DNA of 44,626 nt. Source: Nemertoderma westbladi. Taxonomy: Eukaryota; Xenacoelomorpha; Nemertodermatida; Nemertodermatidae. The stretch lies in contig JAUCBJ010001155.1 in assembly GCA_032718475.1 (NCBI GenBank), forward strand, positions 1 to 44,626, written 5' to 3'. The notes beneath the pieces were generated by a model. That model made no database searches and was not told where the DNA came from. It saw only the letters and a list, made by a program, of their open reading frames with translations. Shown piece by piece: positions 42,201 to 44,626 of the stretch. The position numbers and the translations under genes were made by a program. Position 1 is the stretch's first letter. Each line of letters begins with the position of its first letter.

Positions 42201-42654
42201 TGTTTTTTTACATTTTGCGTTCTTACAATTTAAAGCATCCGACAGAAGTCTAATATTACGCAATTGCTGCTCCAAGTTAGATTTATAATTGTCTATCATT
42301 TCCGGAGTCACTTTATCCCACAAGGGGCGACTACTTTTAGTCATAGACTCAGTACTATTCGCATTAGAGTTACCAGTATTATATCCACTGTTACTGCTAC
42401 AATTAATATCTACTATAACTGGGATGTGGTCTTCAAAGGATAGTTCATTCCCAGTTGTAATATTTTCTACCGACATTTTTAAACTCTCTGAATCAAACTA
42501 CATGATCAAGCCAAGACTTAGAACTGTAAGTAGGATTAACATACGTATAAGTATCTGGAGATAGCATAATTGTATCTATAATATATAAATTATTATCAGC
42601 ACAAAAATCAGATAAATCTTTATAAAAGGAGCGATGTGGATCTGCATTAAAATG
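42195..42654 (-). pseudogene. LINE endonuclease remnant upstream of the RT
   Basis: Read on the minus strand: FNADPHRSFYKDLSDFC begins at the satellite border. LSPDTYTYVNP and SWLDHVV follow, then a shifted frame with DSESLK, and EDHIPVIVDI (the usual SDH box). Two apparent single-base losses break it, one after SWLDHVV near 42500 and one in the A7 run at 42205-42211. The first two thirds of the nuclease are missing. Confidence 0.8.
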
Positions 42655-44626
42655 TGGGCGCTAAACACCTATCTGCTACCCAAAGGAAGGAGTGGGGCGC
42701 TAAACACCTATCTGCTACCCAAAGGAAGGAGTGGGCGCTAAATACCTATCTGCTACCCAAAGGAAGGAGTGGGCGCTAAACACCTATCTGCTACCCAAAG
42801 GAAGGGGTGGGCGCTAAACACCTATCTGCTACCCAAAGGAAGGAGTGGGCGCTAAACACCTATCTGCTACCCAAAGGAAGGAGTGGGTGCTAATCACCTA
42901 TCTGCTACCCAAAGGAAGGAGTGGGCGCTAAATACCTATCTGCTACCCAAACGAAGGAGTGGGCGCTAAACACCTATCTGCTACCCAAAGGAAGGAGTGG
43001 GCGCTAAACACCTATCAGTTACCCAAAGGAAGGAGTGGGCCTAAACACCTATCTGCTACCCAAAGGAAGGAGTGGGCGCTAAACACCTATCTGCTACCCA
43101 AAGGAATGAGTGGGCGCTAAACACCTATCTGCTACCCAAAGGAAGGAGTGGGCGCTAAACACCTATCTTCTACCCAAAGGAAGGAATGGGCGCTAAATAC
43201 CTATCTGCTACCCAAAGGATGGAGTGGGCGCTAAACACCTATCTGCTACCCAAAGGAAGGAGTGGGCGCTAAACACCTATCTGCTGCCCAAAGGAAGGAG
43301 TGGGCGCTAAATGCACCTATCTGCTGCCCAAAGGAAGGAGTGGGCGCTAAATGCACCTATCTGCTACCCAAAGGAAGGAGTGGGCGCTAAACACCTTTCT
43401 GCTACCCAAAGGAAGGAGTGGGCGCTAAACACCTATCTGCTACCCAAAGGAAGGAGTGGGCGCTAAACACCTATCTTCTACCCAAAGGAAGGAATGGACG
43501 CTAAATACCTATCTGCTACCCAAAGGAAGGAGTTGGCGCTAAACACCTTTCTGCTACCCAAAGGAAGGAGTGGGCGCTAAACACCTATCTGCTACCCAAA
43601 GGAAGGAGTGGGCGCAAAACACCTATCTGCTACCCAAAGGAAGGAGTGGGCGCTAAATACCTATCTGCTACCCAAAGAATGGAGTGGGCGCTAAACACCT
43701 ATCAGTTACCCAAAGGAAGGAGTGGGCCTAAACACCTATCTGCTACCCAAAGGAAGGAGTGGGCGCTAAATACCTATCTGCTACCCAAAGGAAGGAGTGG
43801 GCGCTAAACACCTATCTGCTACCCAAAGGAAGTAGTGGGCGCTAAATACCTATCTGCTACCCAAAGGAAGGAGTGGGCGCTAAACACCTATCTGCTACCC
43901 AAAGGAAGGAGTGGGCGCTAAACACCTATCTGCTACCCAACAGAAGGAGTGGGCGCTAAACACCTAGCTGCTACCCAAAGGAAGGAGTGGGGCGCTAAAT
44001 ACCTATCTGCTACCCCAAAGGAAGGAGTGGGCGCTAAACACCTATCTGCTACCCAAAGGAAGGGGTGGGCGCTAAATACCTATCTGCTACCCAAAGGAAG
44101 GAGTGGGCGTTAAACACCTATCTGCTACCCAAAGGAAGGAGTGGGCGCTAATCACCTATCTGCTACCCAAAGGAAGGAGTGGGCGCTAAATTACCTATCT
44201 ACTACCCAAACGAAGGAGTGGGCGCTAAACACCTATCTGCTACCCAAAGGAAGGAGATCGAGTGGGCGCTAAAACACCTATCTGCTACCCAAAAGGAAGG
44301 AGTGGGCGCTAAATACCTATCTGCTACCTAAAGGAAGGAGTGGGCGCTAAACACCTATCTGCTACCCAAAGGAAGGAGTCGAGTGGGCGCTAAACACCTA
44401 TCTGCTACCCAAAAGGAAGGAGTGGGCGCTAAACACCTATCTTCTACCCAAAGGAAGGAATGGGCGCTAAATACCTATCTGCTACCCAAAGGATGGAGTG
44501 GGCGCTAAACACCTATGTGCTACCCAAAGGAAGGAGTGGGCGCTAAACACCTATCTGCTGCCCAAAGGAAGGAGTGGGCGCTAAATGCCCATCTGCTACC
44601 CAAAGGAAGGAGTGGGCGCTAAACAC
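42655..44626 (+). repeat. 38-bp satellite, block 3 (about 52 units, runs off the window)
   Basis: Same unit as blocks 1 and 2. Indel variants not seen in block 1 occur, such as GAGTGGGCCTAAAC (43034, 43725), AAATGCACC (43309, 43349) and GAGATCGAGTGG or GAGTCGAGTGG. Paired rare variants about 687 bp apart (CAGTTACCC at 43016 and 43703) indicate another block duplication. The array continues past the right edge. Confidence 0.95.

Larger units (their letters stand above)
40085..42654 (-). mobile_element. Second LINE in the satellite, 5' truncated in the endonuclease
   Basis: The left junction leaves the satellite at CCCAAA and the right junction resumes at TGGGCGC, so about eight satellite bases were lost and no target duplication is seen. 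On the minus strand it runs from the endonuclease box (FNADPHRSFY) through RT to a tail of AAATAAATAAATATA type. A C20 run lies in the 3' untranslated part (about 40180-40199). Confidence 0.88.

Noticed and set aside
33424-44626. CRISPR-like array of 38-bp repeats
   Set aside because: The repeats are directly adjacent with no spacers and are interrupted by LINEs. This is eukaryotic satellite DNA.

Overview
This is a gene-poor, repeat-dense stretch of animal nuclear DNA. Non-LTR retrotransposons, hAT-type elements with 8-bp target duplications, a foldback-like element and long minisatellites fill most of it. Low GC outside the gene and abundant AGGCCT and ACTGTACAGT motifs suggest a marine invertebrate, possibly a deuterostome such as an echinoderm. 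That assignment is inference only. No bacterial or organellar features were seen.

Layout. 1-6.5 kb: degenerate short repeats, C-homopolymers, small inverted-repeat elements, and a precisely bounded 1,277-bp hAT-like non-autonomous element (3946-5222, TSD TCTGTATG). 6.8-17.7 kb: a nested stack. A possible old hAT-like relic encloses a CR1/Jockey-like LINE. The reverse transcriptase (RT) gene of that LINE is cut in two by a 7,014-bp foldback-like element (9233-16246, 9-bp TSD, arms containing 10-bp tandem repeats). That element carries its own insertions: an 807-bp hAT-like MITE, a small TIR element, and a LINE fragment flanked by 27-bp direct repeats.

18.9-24.7 kb: a complete 5,818-bp hAT-like transposon with a single long transposase-like ORF (1,048 aa, minus strand). 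A neighbouring 190-bp tandem duplicate preserves its empty site. 25.3-26.8 kb: the only clear host-type gene, an intronless chimaerin (SH2, C1 and RhoGAP) of 472 codons with all core residues present. It is probably a retrocopy, or a gene that lost its introns.

29.9-31.9 kb: a minisatellite of 33-bp units with an 823-bp higher-order period. 33.4-44.6 kb: a 38-bp satellite running off the window end, with a 760-bp higher-order period, split by two minus-strand LINEs (36.1-39.7 and 40.1-42.65 kb). The first carries an almost complete endonuclease-RT ORF and the second an intact RT ORF.

The chimaerin would act in diacylglycerol-controlled Rac GTPase signalling. Everything else is selfish or structural DNA. 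Insertion order can be read from the nesting, and three insertions have an intact reading frame or a paralogous empty site that fixes their ends.
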